64,000 bases of DNA from Bacteroides fluxus YIT 12057. GTDB lineage: Bacteria; Bacteroidota; Bacteroidia; Bacteroidales; Bacteroidaceae. Positions 17,590 to 26,504 of this stretch are shown here, piece by piece. A program made the position numbers and the translations under genes. Position 1 is the stretch's first letter. Every line of letters begins with the position of its first letter. The stretch lies in contig NZ_GL882691.1 of assembly GCF_000195635.1 (NCBI RefSeq), positions 128,950-192,949 of the forward strand, written 5' to 3'. A model generated the notes under the pieces. That model was not told the DNA's origin and did no database searches. It saw nothing but the letters and a program-made list of their open reading frames with translations.

Positions 17590-19215
17590 ATGAAGAAGAT
17601 TTTATATACACTATGCTTGATGGCAGCTCCGCTGTTCTTCCAGGCATGCGATAATCTTGATTTGTCGCCCATTGATTATTCCGGTTCTGAAAATTTCTGG
17701 CAGAACGAGGCCCAGGTAAACAGCTTTATGCTGGGATTGCATAATCATCTCCGTTCGCAATTTGTGGCAGATGCCTTTAAATTGGGCGAAACCCGTGGCG
17801 AAACCTTGAAAAAAGGAACGAACAGCTGTGGCTCTTCTTCCAGTTACAGTAACTTGATTGCCAATGAAATTTCTGAAAGCAACCCTCAAACGTCAAATTG
17901 GAATGGATTTTACGGTAAATTGTTACAAGTGAACCACATGATTGAACAACTGGAAGGAGCTTGTACATTCCTGGATGATAACAGCCGTAACTATTATAAA
18001 GGGATAGCTTATGGACTCCGTTCTTATTATTATTTCTGGCTTTACCGTACTTATGGAGGTGTACCTTTGGAATTGACCGTGAAAGTGACAAATGGTAGCA
18101 TCAGTGCTCCTGATCTTTATCTGAAGCGTGCTACAGCGGAAGCCACGCTGCAACAAATCAAAGATGATGTGGAAGCTTCGCTTACCGCTTTTGGACAGAC
18201 GAATAAAACGACTCCCAGTTATTATTTTTGGAGTAAATCGGCTTCTTTGATGTTGAAGGCGGAAATTTATTTGTGGTCTGCCAAGGTAAAGACGGATGAT
18301 CCTGAAACTCCCCATACTCCTGGTGGTGTTGCTGATCTGAATATAGCTAAGAGTGCATTGAGTGAGGTGATAGGTAAGTATTCATTGGAAAGTGATTTTT
18401 CCAAACTGTTCAAGGAAGAAGGCAAAGGCAATAACAATGAAGTTATTCTGGCGCTTTATCTGGATAAGGACGAGTATGTCAACCGTAACCATTTCCGTAC
18501 TTTCTTCTATCACATGAACTTCGCAGGAAACAATCAGGTAGATGCTGACGGTAATGATATTACTGACCCGCTGGACTTGAAGGGTGAAGGTCTGCTATAC
18601 AATGAATGGAGTGAAAGTTTTGTGACATCCTTTGATAAGAAAGACTTGCGTCGTGCAGCTACCTTCTATGAATATTATTCCAAGGGTGACGGTACTCCTG
18701 ATAATCCCGGTGGTAAACATGGATGTGCCATGTTGAAATACTTTGGCCAAAATGTAGATGGTACCCATTATTTTGATCCGGATATTATTCTCTATCGTTA
18801 TGCTGATGCGATATTGATGATGGCTGAGATTGAAAACGGACTGGGTGGTGATTGCGCTAAGTATATTAACGATATTCGCCAGCGTGCCTATGGCGCCAAT
18901 TATGATGCTGCGGTTACTTATGCCAACGGTACTTATGCCGAGAATGAATTGGCGATTTTGAAGGAGCGTGACAAAGAGTTTGTTGGAGAAGGTAAACGTT
19001 GGTTCGACTTGCTTCGTATGCATGATGCCAATAAAGGACCGTTGGTCTTTTCTGTAGAAGCAGCTTACTTGCAAGGTGACGAAACCGGTGCTATTCTGGA
19101 TAAAGCTACTGAAAGCTATCGTGTATTGTGGCCCATTGAACGTTCTTTGATGAGTAATGACCCTGAATTGGAGCAAACCGTGAATTATCCGACAGCTACA
19201 GACAGTGCAAAATAA
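17590..19215 (+). CDS. SusD/RagB-family glycan-binding lipoprotein (second pair)
   Basis: A 541-residue surface lipoprotein. From the ATG at 17590 the signal peptide MKKILYTLCLMAAPLFFQAC gives acylation at C20, followed by DNLDLSPIDYSGSENFW. An ATG at 17575 would add MINNK; the shorter form has the better signal n-region. SusD features include YKGIAYGLRSYYYFWLYRTYGGVP, ILYRYADAILMMAEIENGLGG and ELAILKERDKEFVGEGKRWFDLLRM. It is coupled to the susC just upstream and followed by a repeat-built terminator. It could be the sialic-acid binder NanU, since nanS lies directly beyond it, but no residue was used to prove this. Confidence 0.92.
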   Translation: MKKILYTLCLMAAPLFFQACDNLDLSPIDYSGSENFWQNEAQVNSFMLGLHNHLRSQFVADAFKLGETRGETLKKGTNSCGSSSSYSNLIANEISESNPQTSNWNGFYGKLLQVNHMIEQLEGACTFLDDNSRNYYKGIAYGLRSYYYFWLYRTYGGVPLELTVKVTNGSISAPDLYLKRATAEATLQQIKDDVEASLTAFGQTNKTTPSYYFWSKSASLMLKAEIYLWSAKVKTDDPETPHTPGGVADLNIAKSALSEVIGKYSLESDFSKLFKEEGKGNNNEVILALYLDKDEYVNRNHFRTFFYHMNFAGNNQVDADGNDITDPLDLKGEGLLYNEWSESFVTSFDKKDLRRAATFYEYYSKGDGTPDNPGGKHGCAMLKYFGQNVDGTHYFDPDIILYRYADAILMMAEIENGLGGDCAKYINDIRQRAYGANYDAAVTYANGTYAENELAILKERDKEFVGEGKRWFDLLRMHDANKGPLVFSVEAAYLQGDETGAILDKATESYRVLWPIERSLMSNDPELEQTVNYPTATDSAK

Positions 19216-19225
19216 ATCTATTCTG

Positions 19226-19312
19226 AAGGGCTACACCCTTTTGCCCGGAGGGTGTAGCCCTGACAGGCAAAGGGTGTAGCCTTAAAGTGTAAAGGGTGTA
19301 GCCCTTTTTTTC
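19226..19312. terminator. Bidirectional terminator built from one inverted and three direct repeats
   Basis: GGGCTACACCC (19228-19238) pairs with GGGTGTAGCCC (19250-19260). The unit GGGTGTAGCC recurs at 19272 and 19294, an exact 22-bp period, and the last copy is followed by a T run. It lies between the convergent susD and nanS, so it can serve both strands through alternative hairpins. Confidence 0.7.
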
Positions 19313-19338
19313 TGTTGATATGGGAAAGGATGAATATG

Positions 19339-21402
19339 CTATTCTGTCCGGAAAGTGGAAGCAGGTAATCCCGTCTTGTTCACTAAGTTGGCGCGAGTAA
19401 ACGGTTGCCAGCCGTAGCGCACGTAGCGTGGATTCTTGATGCTTTTGTTATAGACCTTCAGGCGGTTTCCTTCTACCTCGGCAACGGCGGGTTCAAACAA
19501 TCCGTCAATTTCCGCCACCTCAAAAGTGCGCAGAGGCTGACCGTCGGCGCTGTGCAATCCTTCACCATAGTCGAATGTCAGATATGCTGCACCATTACGG
19601 AACTCCACGTTGCGGTACAGAGGACCTGACGGTACCACTTGCTTGTGTCCGTAGGTGCGGTTCAGTGCCCAATGTCCCAACCGTTCGCCGATTGGTTTCT
19701 TATTGCGGGGATGCACGTCCAGAGAATCTCCATGGTCACTGGAAACCGCCATGCCTGTCGCCCGGATATCCTCCATCATTTTCCGTTGGCTGTCACGGAA
19801 CCATGGCCATGAAGGGCGGTCTATGCTGGAAAGCTGCACATAGTAGAAAGGTAGCTGCTCGTCATTCCAGTTCCTGCGCCAGCTATCTACAAGTAGATGG
19901 AACAGCTTTTCGTGTGTGGTGAGATTATGTGCGTTTGATTCTCCCTGGTACCAGATGATGCCTTTTATGGGGAAACTCTCCAAGGGACGGATGCCTGCCT
20001 CATAGAGGTAACAAGGTTCGTAGGGATGACGTTGCTCTTTGTAACTGGATTTTTTGATGTTCAATGCAGCACGGCCACGTACCCAGTCCTGGATAAAATC
20101 ATTGCCGGTCCATTGTTTCAGTATGGCAGGAAATCGGTATTCCAATGTACTCCGGTCTATCCATGCTTCCGTAGGAGAGCCTCCTATGGCATTACAAATC
20201 AGTCCGACAGGTACTTGCAGACTGTCACGTAGCATTTTGCCGAAGTAGTAGGCTATGGCAGAGAAGTTGCGTGCCGTCTCGGGAGTGGCAGCTTCCCATT
20301 GGGTGCCTTTGTAGTATTGAAGGTGGTTCAGGGAATCGAGCACAGATACCGGCCATTCCACGGCGTGGGTAAGCCATCGGCCTTTCATGTCAAACAACCG
20401 CAGTTGGCTGTCTTTGGCGGCAGGTATGTCTTTTGAGGCGGTAGTGGCGGCTTTCAGCATGAATTCCATGTTGGATTGTCCCGAGCAGAGCCATACTTCG
20501 CCTGCCAATACGTCCTTATATAATAAGGTGGTTTTCCCGTCTGTAACAGTCAAGGTGTATGGGCCGCCTGCGGACAGAGGAGCCAATGTCACCTGCCAGT
20601 GCCCGTCACTGCCTGCCCGTGCGGTCTTTTTCTGTCCGGCTATGCTGACTTTCACTTTGGCGTCGGCATTGGCCATTCCTTTGATTTGCAAAGGACGGTC
20701 ACGCTGAAGTACCATTCGGTCCGTATAAGTCATAGGCATCTGTAAACCTCCGTAATCACCGGTAATGGCAGAATAAACCGTTTGTGCCAATATTCCGGCA
20801 CCTTCCGGATTGGGATGAACGGCGTCCGGTAGCATGAAAGGGTAAGGATACAGGGGCTGCTCGAAATCGGTCAGTTGTACATTGGCTACGTGTGCCACGG
20901 TCTCTATGGCTTGTTGTATTTCTCCGCGCCAGTCGCGTGTGCCCGATTCGAAACGCGGATGGCGGTCGGCGATGGGAGTCAGTTTGGCAATGATGATCCT
21001 GCAGTCCGGTTTCGCTGTCCGGAAGCTGTCAATCAATGCCAGATAGTCCCGGATAAACTCGTCCCTGTAGTTTGGCCAGTCGCGTGGGTCGGTATCATTG
21101 ATCCCTAAGTGGATCACTACGATGTCACCGGCAAATGCCATCGCTTTCCGATACTCTTCCTGTTGCATGTAGGGGCGGTGTCCCCTGTTCAGCAGGGTGG
21201 CTCCTGATTTGCCGAAATTTCCCACCTGGTATGCGTCGCCCAGCATTTGTTGCAATCGTGCCGGATAGGCTTGTGTCTCACGTTCGGGTAACGTGTAACC
21301 ATAAGTGATGCTGTTTCCTACGCATGCCACCTTCGTACGCTTCTGAGCCGAAGCATGCAAAGCAAGCAGCATGAGCAATGAATAAAGAATGATTTTTTTC
21401 AT
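19339..21402 (-). CDS. nanS: Sialate O-acetylesterase with two SGNH esterase domains
   Basis: A 687-residue exported enzyme (signal MKKIILYSLLMLLALHASA). The N-terminal GDSL/SGNH domain (about 22-215) has GNSITYG with the nucleophile Ser, HLGINDTDP and DAVHPNPEG. A beta linker precedes the sialate O-acetylesterase domain (about 300-560) with CSGQSNMEFML, IIWYQGESNAHN and DVHPRNKKP. Such two-domain NanS/EstA proteins of Tannerella and Bacteroides remove 9-O-acetyl groups from sialic acid so that sialidase can act on acetylated mucin. It stands alone on the minus strand between two rightward units, divergent from the beta-mannosidase with its own probable promoter. The double active site may let it act on different acetyl positions; that is inference. 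Confidence 0.9.
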   Translation of the reverse strand: MKKIILYSLLMLLALHASAQKRTKVACVGNSITYGYTLPERETQAYPARLQQMLGDAYQVGNFGKSGATLLNRGHRPYMQQEEYRKAMAFAGDIVVIHLGINDTDPRDWPNYRDEFIRDYLALIDSFRTAKPDCRIIIAKLTPIADRHPRFESGTRDWRGEIQQAIETVAHVANVQLTDFEQPLYPYPFMLPDAVHPNPEGAGILAQTVYSAITGDYGGLQMPMTYTDRMVLQRDRPLQIKGMANADAKVKVSIAGQKKTARAGSDGHWQVTLAPLSAGGPYTLTVTDGKTTLLYKDVLAGEVWLCSGQSNMEFMLKAATTASKDIPAAKDSQLRLFDMKGRWLTHAVEWPVSVLDSLNHLQYYKGTQWEAATPETARNFSAIAYYFGKMLRDSLQVPVGLICNAIGGSPTEAWIDRSTLEYRFPAILKQWTGNDFIQDWVRGRAALNIKKSSYKEQRHPYEPCYLYEAGIRPLESFPIKGIIWYQGESNAHNLTTHEKLFHLLVDSWRRNWNDEQLPFYYVQLSSIDRPSWPWFRDSQRKMMEDIRATGMAVSSDHGDSLDVHPRNKKPIGERLGHWALNRTYGHKQVVPSGPLYRNVEFRNGAAYLTFDYGEGLHSADGQPLRTFEVAEIDGLFEPAVAEVEGNRLKVYNKSIKNPRYVRYGWQPFTRANLVNKTGLPASTFRTE

Positions 21403-21433
21403 GGTATCTTTGTTTGAGTTTGTTATTATGGTG

Positions 21434-21441
21434 CAAAGTTA
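21434..21441 (-). promoter_or_regulatory. Putative -7 box for nanS
   Basis: On the minus strand this reads TAACTTTG (TAnnTTTG), 32 bp upstream of the nanS start. No matching -33 box was recognised. Confidence 0.45.
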
Positions 21442-21538
21442 GCAAAAAGTAATAGATAAAATGAGAATATTTAATTATATACACCGTATAAACTAAAAAA
21501 ATATATTAATTAAAAATGCATATTACATATATATATTG

Positions 21539-21546
21539 TATATTTG
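21539..21546 (+). promoter_or_regulatory. Putative -7 box for the rightward glycosidase operon
   Basis: TATATTTG ends 23 bp before the beta-mannosidase ATG at 21570. A transcript starting near 21552 would exclude the upstream in-frame ATG at 21516, which supports the downstream start. The -33 region is AT-rich with no clear TTG. Confidence 0.5.
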
Positions 21547-21569
21547 CAGAAAATCCTTTATCTAAGAAC

Positions 21570-24134
21570 ATGAAAAGTAAACTTCTGTACGTTTTTATTA
21601 CTTGCTTTAGTCTGCTGTATGTCCGGGCTAATGACACTTCCGAAACTATAATCTTGAACCGGGGATGGATGTTCGCGCAGTCGGGAACCGATAAATGGCT
21701 GCCTGCCACCGTGCCGGGTACTGTACATCAGGATCTGTTGAACCATGAACTGCTCCCTGATCCTTTCTTCGGAACCAATGAGAAAAAAATCCAATGGGTA
21801 GAGAATGAGGATTGGGAATACAAGACCACATTCACCGTGACCGGAGAACAACTTTCGCGGGGAGCCGCCATGATGACTTTTGAAGGGCTTGACACGTATG
21901 CGGACGTTTATCTTAACGGTGCATTGTTGCTGAAGTCGGACAATATGTTTGTCGGTTATTCCGTCTCGGTGAAAGAGGTGCTCCGCCAAGGAGAAAACAA
22001 ACTGCATGTCTTTTTCCGTTCACCTGTCAAGGAGACATTGCCGCAATGGGCGTCGAACGGATTTGACTATCCGGCGGACAATGACCATTCAGACAAGAAA
22101 CTCAGTGTATTTACCCGAAAGGCTCCTTACAGCTACGGCTGGGACTGGGGAATCCGTATGGTGACCAGCGGCATCTGGCGTCCTGTCACGTTGCGTTTCT
22201 ATGATGTGGCTGCCATTGGCGACTATCATGTGAAACAGCTTTCGCTGACCGACCGGCAGGCGGAGATTTCCAATGAGCTGGAGATAAACAGTATATCATC
22301 GGGAAAAGAGGAAGCCGAAATCATCGTGTCCTGTTCTTTGAAGGACGGACAGCCCCTTATCGTCAGACGGCCGGTAGTGCTGAATCCCGGCATCAACCAT
22401 GTGAAAATCCCTGTAGAGATAAAGGACCCGGTGCGCTGGATGCCCAATGGCTGGGGAGAACCTGTGCTGTATGACTTTACGGCGCAAGTGGTCTGCCGGG
22501 GAAAGACGGTAGCTTCCGAACATCACCGTATCGGACTTCGTACGGTCCGTCTGGTGAATGAAAAGGATGAACACGGTGAATCCTATTACTTTGAAGTGAA
22601 CGGTATCCCCATGTTCGCCAAAGGGGCGAACTTTATTCCCAATGACATTTTGCTTCCTTCCATGACCGACGAGCGATATGCCACCTTGTTCCGGGACATC
22701 AGGGAAGCCAATATGAATGTCATCCGTGTATGGGGAGGAGGCACTTACGAGGATAACCGCTTCTATGACCTTGCAGATGAAAACGGTATCTTGATATGGC
22801 AGGATTTTATGTTCGGATGTACCATCTATCCGGCTGATCCGGTATTCTTGAAACGCGTTTCCGAGGAGGTCGATTATAATATCAAGCGTTTGCGTAACCA
22901 TGCTTGCCTTGCCATGTGGTGCGGTAACAACGAGATTCTGGAAGGGTTGAAGTATTGGGGATGGCAATCCCGTTATACTCCCGAAGTGTATGAGGAGTTT
23001 TACCGCAATTATGACAAGCTGTTCCGCGAATTGCTTCCTTCCAAAGTGAAGGAGTGGGACGAGGGGCGCTCTTATATCCATACTTCTCCTTATTTCTCCA
23101 ATTGGGGACGTCCCGATTCCTGGAATATCGGTGACAGCCACAACTGGGGTATCTGGTACGGCAAGAAAACTTTTGAATCGTCCGACACGGAAATCGGACG
23201 GTTCCAGAGCGAGTTCGGTTTCGAATCGTTTCCCGAAATGAAGACCATCGCCACTTTTGCCTCTCCCGAAGATTATGAGATCGAGTCTGAAGTAATGACT
23301 GCCCATCAGAAGAGCTCTTTGGGCAATGACTTGATACGTACCTATATGGAACGTGATTTCATCGTTCCCGAGAAATTTGAGGATTTTGTCTATGTCGGTC
23401 TTGTACTGCAGGGACAGGGGATGCGCTATTGCTTTGAAGCGCACCGCCGCAACCGTCCATACTGTATGGGAACGCTTTATTGGCAACTGAACGACAGCTG
23501 GCCGGTCGTGTCGTGGTCGGGCATCGATTATTATGGTAACTGGAAAGCTTTGCATTATCAGGCGAAACGTGCGTTTGCTCCGTTGATCGTTAACCCTATC
23601 CATGAAAACGGGAATCTGAATGTCTATCTGCTTTCTGACAAACTGGAAGATTCGGCAGGCATGACTTTGGAAATGCGGTTGATGGACTTTAACGGCAGGA
23701 AACTGCAACAGGAGTCGGTCAAAGTGGAGGCTCCCGCCAACAGTTCTGTCAAGGTGTTTGGCAAACCTTTGGACGAGTGGGCGGATGAAGGACAACGCAA
23801 GGAGTGTTATTTGCTGCTTTCCCTTAAAGACCGGCAAGGGCGTGAGATTGCGCGTGACATCCATTATTTCGTGCCTACCAAGGACTTGAATTTGCCCCGG
23901 GCTGTTGTGAAAAGTAAGCTGAAGGTGTCGGATGGCCGTTGCGAGGTTACACTCTCTTCCTCAAAGCTGGCAAAGGATGTTTTTGTGCAGATACCTTATC
24001 AGGGGGCACGCTTTACGGATAATTTCTTTGACCTTTTGCCGGGAGAAACACGCAAGATTGTAATTACCTCTCCGGAAATAAGGAAAGGTGTGGTTCCTGA
24101 GATATCCATTAAGCATATACGTGAAACTTATTAA
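21570..24134 (+). CDS. GH2 beta-mannosidase (exported)
   Basis: An 854-residue enzyme with signal peptide MKSKLLYVFITCFSLLYVRA. The order is sugar-binding jelly roll, immunoglobulin-like domain, catalytic barrel, then C-terminal beta domains. Beta-mannosidase marks are NVIRVWGGGTYEDNRFYDL and LIWQDFMFGCTIYP. The acid/base is E455 in WCGNNE and the nucleophile is E548 in QSEFGFESFP. It removes the single beta-linked mannose of the N-glycan core after other sugars are gone. First gene of a five-gene operon with gaps of 4-36 bp. The frame extends to an ATG at 21516, but MKSK gives a proper signal peptide. Confidence 0.93.
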   Translation: MKSKLLYVFITCFSLLYVRANDTSETIILNRGWMFAQSGTDKWLPATVPGTVHQDLLNHELLPDPFFGTNEKKIQWVENEDWEYKTTFTVTGEQLSRGAAMMTFEGLDTYADVYLNGALLLKSDNMFVGYSVSVKEVLRQGENKLHVFFRSPVKETLPQWASNGFDYPADNDHSDKKLSVFTRKAPYSYGWDWGIRMVTSGIWRPVTLRFYDVAAIGDYHVKQLSLTDRQAEISNELEINSISSGKEEAEIIVSCSLKDGQPLIVRRPVVLNPGINHVKIPVEIKDPVRWMPNGWGEPVLYDFTAQVVCRGKTVASEHHRIGLRTVRLVNEKDEHGESYYFEVNGIPMFAKGANFIPNDILLPSMTDERYATLFRDIREANMNVIRVWGGGTYEDNRFYDLADENGILIWQDFMFGCTIYPADPVFLKRVSEEVDYNIKRLRNHACLAMWCGNNEILEGLKYWGWQSRYTPEVYEEFYRNYDKLFRELLPSKVKEWDEGRSYIHTSPYFSNWGRPDSWNIGDSHNWGIWYGKKTFESSDTEIGRFQSEFGFESFPEMKTIATFASPEDYEIESEVMTAHQKSSLGNDLIRTYMERDFIVPEKFEDFVYVGLVLQGQGMRYCFEAHRRNRPYCMGTLYWQLNDSWPVVSWSGIDYYGNWKALHYQAKRAFAPLIVNPIHENGNLNVYLLSDKLEDSAGMTLEMRLMDFNGRKLQQESVKVEAPANSSVKVFGKPLDEWADEGQRKECYLLLSLKDRQGREIARDIHYFVPTKDLNLPRAVVKSKLKVSDGRCEVTLSSSKLAKDVFVQIPYQGARFTDNFFDLLPGETRKIVITSPEIRKGVVPEISIKHIRETY

Positions 24135-24154
24135 TTTTTTTTAAACATATAAAT

Positions 24155-26479
24155 ATGAGAAACCTATTGAAGACGGCAGCAGCGATTGCCATGACCGGAT
24201 GGTTATGTTCCTGCTCCGGTGAAAAAACTGAAGCAAATTACCGGGTGATTCCTATCCCTCAAGAAATTGTGATGGCTGCCGGCAGTGAGTTTACATTGAG
24301 TAGCGGTGTTAAGATTATCTATCCGGAAGGAAATGAGGCGATGCAGCGCAACGCCCGGTATCTGGCCGACTATTTGAAGAAAGCCACCGGAATGGATTAC
24401 CGGGTGGAAGCCGGTACTGAAGGCAAGGGGAATATCCTGCTTCAAGTACTTCCGGATGCTGAAAAACCGGAGGCTTATCAGTTGAAGGTAAATGGTGAAG
24501 GTGTCGTGATTTCCGGTGCAAGCGAGGCCGGTGTATTTTATGGAATCCAGACTTTACGCAAGTCCATTCCCGTCGTGGCAGGCAGCACTCCCGTGCTGGC
24601 CGGAGTTGAAATCAATGACGCTCCCCGTTTCGATTACCGTGGTGCCCATTTTGACGTGAGCCGCCACTTCTTCACGGTGGATGAGGTGAAGAGTTTCATC
24701 GATATGATGACACTGCATAATATGAACCGTCTGCACTGGCATATCACCGATGACCAGGGCTGGCGTATCGAAATCAAGAAGTATCCGTTGCTCACCGAGA
24801 TTGGCTCCCAGCGCAAGGAAACCGTTATCGGCCGTAATTCCGGAGAATATGACGGCAAACCTTATGGCGGTTTCTATACTCAGGAGCAGGCTAAGGAAAT
24901 CGTGGCTTATGCCGCTGAACGCTATATCACCGTAATTCCCGAAATAGACCTTCCCGGACACATGCAGGCTGCCTTGGCGGCTTATCCGCATTTAGGATGT
25001 ACAGGTGGCCCGTATGATGTATGGACGATATGGGGAGTCTCCGACAATGTGCTTTGTGCGGGCAATGACAGTGTGCTGACTTTCATTGATGACGTACTGG
25101 CGGAAATAATGGATATCTTCCCTTCGGAATATATACACATCGGAGGTGACGAATGTCCGAAGGTGAAATGGCAGACTTGTCCTAAGTGCCAGGCACGCAT
25201 CAAGGCCTTAGGCATCAAGTCCGATGCCAAGCATAGCAAGGAAGAGTATTTGCAGAGCTTCATCATCAATCATGGCGAGAAATTCCTGAATGCACATGGC
25301 CGCCAGATGATAGGTTGGGACGAGACTCTGGAAGGTGGTCTGGCACCGAATGCCACCGTGATGTCCTGGCGTGGCGAAGGCGGAGGCATTGAAGCTGCCA
25401 AGCAACACCATGATGTGATCATGACTCCGAACACTTATCTCTATTTTGACTATTATCAGACTAAGGATACGGAAAACGAGCCTCTCGGCATTGGCGGTTA
25501 CCTGCCGTTGGAGCGGGTTTATGGCTACGAGCCGATGCCCCGTTCACTTACTCCTGAGGAGCAGAAGTATATCATAGGCGTCCAGGCCAACCATTGGACT
25601 GAGTATATTCCTACACTTTCGCATTTGCAGTATATGGCATTGCCGCGTTGGGCAGCTCTCTGTGAAGTTCAATGGAGCAGTCCGGAAGAGAAAAACTACC
25701 AGGATTTCTTGAGCCGTCTGCCGCAACTCATCAAGTTGTACCAGGCCGAAGGTTACAATTATGCCAAACATGTGTTTGATGTGACCGCTGATTTCCGGGC
25801 CAATGCGCAGACCGGTGTTGTGGAGGTCAGCATGAAAACCATAGACAATGCTCCCATCCATTATACACTGGATGGTACGGAACCCACCGCAGTCTCACCC
25901 GTGGCAGACAGTGTGCTTGCCATCAAGGAGAATTGCACGTTCCGTGCCGTAGCTGTACGTCCCGAGGGCAACAGCCGTATTCTTTCCGAGAAAATCGCTT
26001 TCAGCAAATCCACCTGCAAACCTATTGTGGCTAACCAGCCTGTGAACAAGCAATATGAGTTCAAGGGGGTATCTACCTTGGTTGACGGGCTGAAAGGCAA
26101 CGGTAACTATAAGACCGGCCGATGGATTGCTTTCTACCGCAACGACATGGATGTGACCATTGACTTGCAGGAACCTACCGAAATCTCCAGTGTGGCTTTC
26201 ACTACTTGCGTGGAGAAGGGCGACTGGGTATTCGACGTACGTGGTATCACTGTCGAGGTGTCTGATGACAACAAGACATTTACCAAAGTCTTTTCGGAAG
26301 AATATCCGGCTATGAAGGAAACCGACCGCAACGGTTTGTATGAGCATAAGCAGACATTCGAGCCCGTCAAGGCACGTTACGTGCACATCCTTGCCCCGTC
26401 GGAACACTCTATTCCTGCTTGGCATGGCGGAAAGGGAAATCCCGGTTTTCTGTTTGTAGATGAGATTGTAATAGACTAA
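24155..26479 (+). CDS. GH20 beta-N-acetylhexosaminidase (lipoprotein)
   Basis: A 774-residue lipoprotein (signal ending GWLCSC, acylation at C20). A GH20b domain (about 30-150) leads to the GH20 barrel (about 155-510). The barrel has FDVSRHFFTVDEVK, NRLHWHITDDQGWRIE and D332-E333 in HIGGDECPK. A chitobiase/beta-hexosaminidase C-terminal domain (IHYTLDGTEPTA, about 560-630) and an F5/8-type discoidin-like domain (about 640-774) follow. It removes terminal beta-GlcNAc or GalNAc. It is more similar by eye to the N-terminal half of the GH20-GH92 fusion two genes on than to the GH20 at 4746. Surface or periplasmic side is not decided. Confidence 0.93.
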   Translation: MRNLLKTAAAIAMTGWLCSCSGEKTEANYRVIPIPQEIVMAAGSEFTLSSGVKIIYPEGNEAMQRNARYLADYLKKATGMDYRVEAGTEGKGNILLQVLPDAEKPEAYQLKVNGEGVVISGASEAGVFYGIQTLRKSIPVVAGSTPVLAGVEINDAPRFDYRGAHFDVSRHFFTVDEVKSFIDMMTLHNMNRLHWHITDDQGWRIEIKKYPLLTEIGSQRKETVIGRNSGEYDGKPYGGFYTQEQAKEIVAYAAERYITVIPEIDLPGHMQAALAAYPHLGCTGGPYDVWTIWGVSDNVLCAGNDSVLTFIDDVLAEIMDIFPSEYIHIGGDECPKVKWQTCPKCQARIKALGIKSDAKHSKEEYLQSFIINHGEKFLNAHGRQMIGWDETLEGGLAPNATVMSWRGEGGGIEAAKQHHDVIMTPNTYLYFDYYQTKDTENEPLGIGGYLPLERVYGYEPMPRSLTPEEQKYIIGVQANHWTEYIPTLSHLQYMALPRWAALCEVQWSSPEEKNYQDFLSRLPQLIKLYQAEGYNYAKHVFDVTADFRANAQTGVVEVSMKTIDNAPIHYTLDGTEPTAVSPVADSVLAIKENCTFRAVAVRPEGNSRILSEKIAFSKSTCKPIVANQPVNKQYEFKGVSTLVDGLKGNGNYKTGRWIAFYRNDMDVTIDLQEPTEISSVAFTTCVEKGDWVFDVRGITVEVSDDNKTFTKVFSEEYPAMKETDRNGLYEHKQTFEPVKARYVHILAPSEHSIPAWHGGKGNPGFLFVDEIVID

Positions 26480-26504
26480 AAGAAGAATCAACGACAGCAG
26501 AAGA

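Noticed and set aside
19226..19312. Three 22-bp spaced repeats considered as a CRISPR remnant
   Set aside because: The repeat unit is about 11 bp, the spacers are as short as the repeats and partly alike, no cas genes occur, and the structure works as a terminator.
21516..21569. Upstream start for the beta-mannosidase (ATG at 21516)
   Set aside because: It would precede the probable transcription start and spoil the signal peptide that begins at 21570.
22296..23864. 522-codon open frame on the minus strand opposite the beta-mannosidase
   Set aside because: Antisense shadow of a gene with intact catalytic motifs.
24155..26479. Possible frameshift or split between the two neighbouring GH20 genes and the fusion
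   Set aside because: All three frames are continuous with their own signal peptides and stops, so they are separate intact genes.
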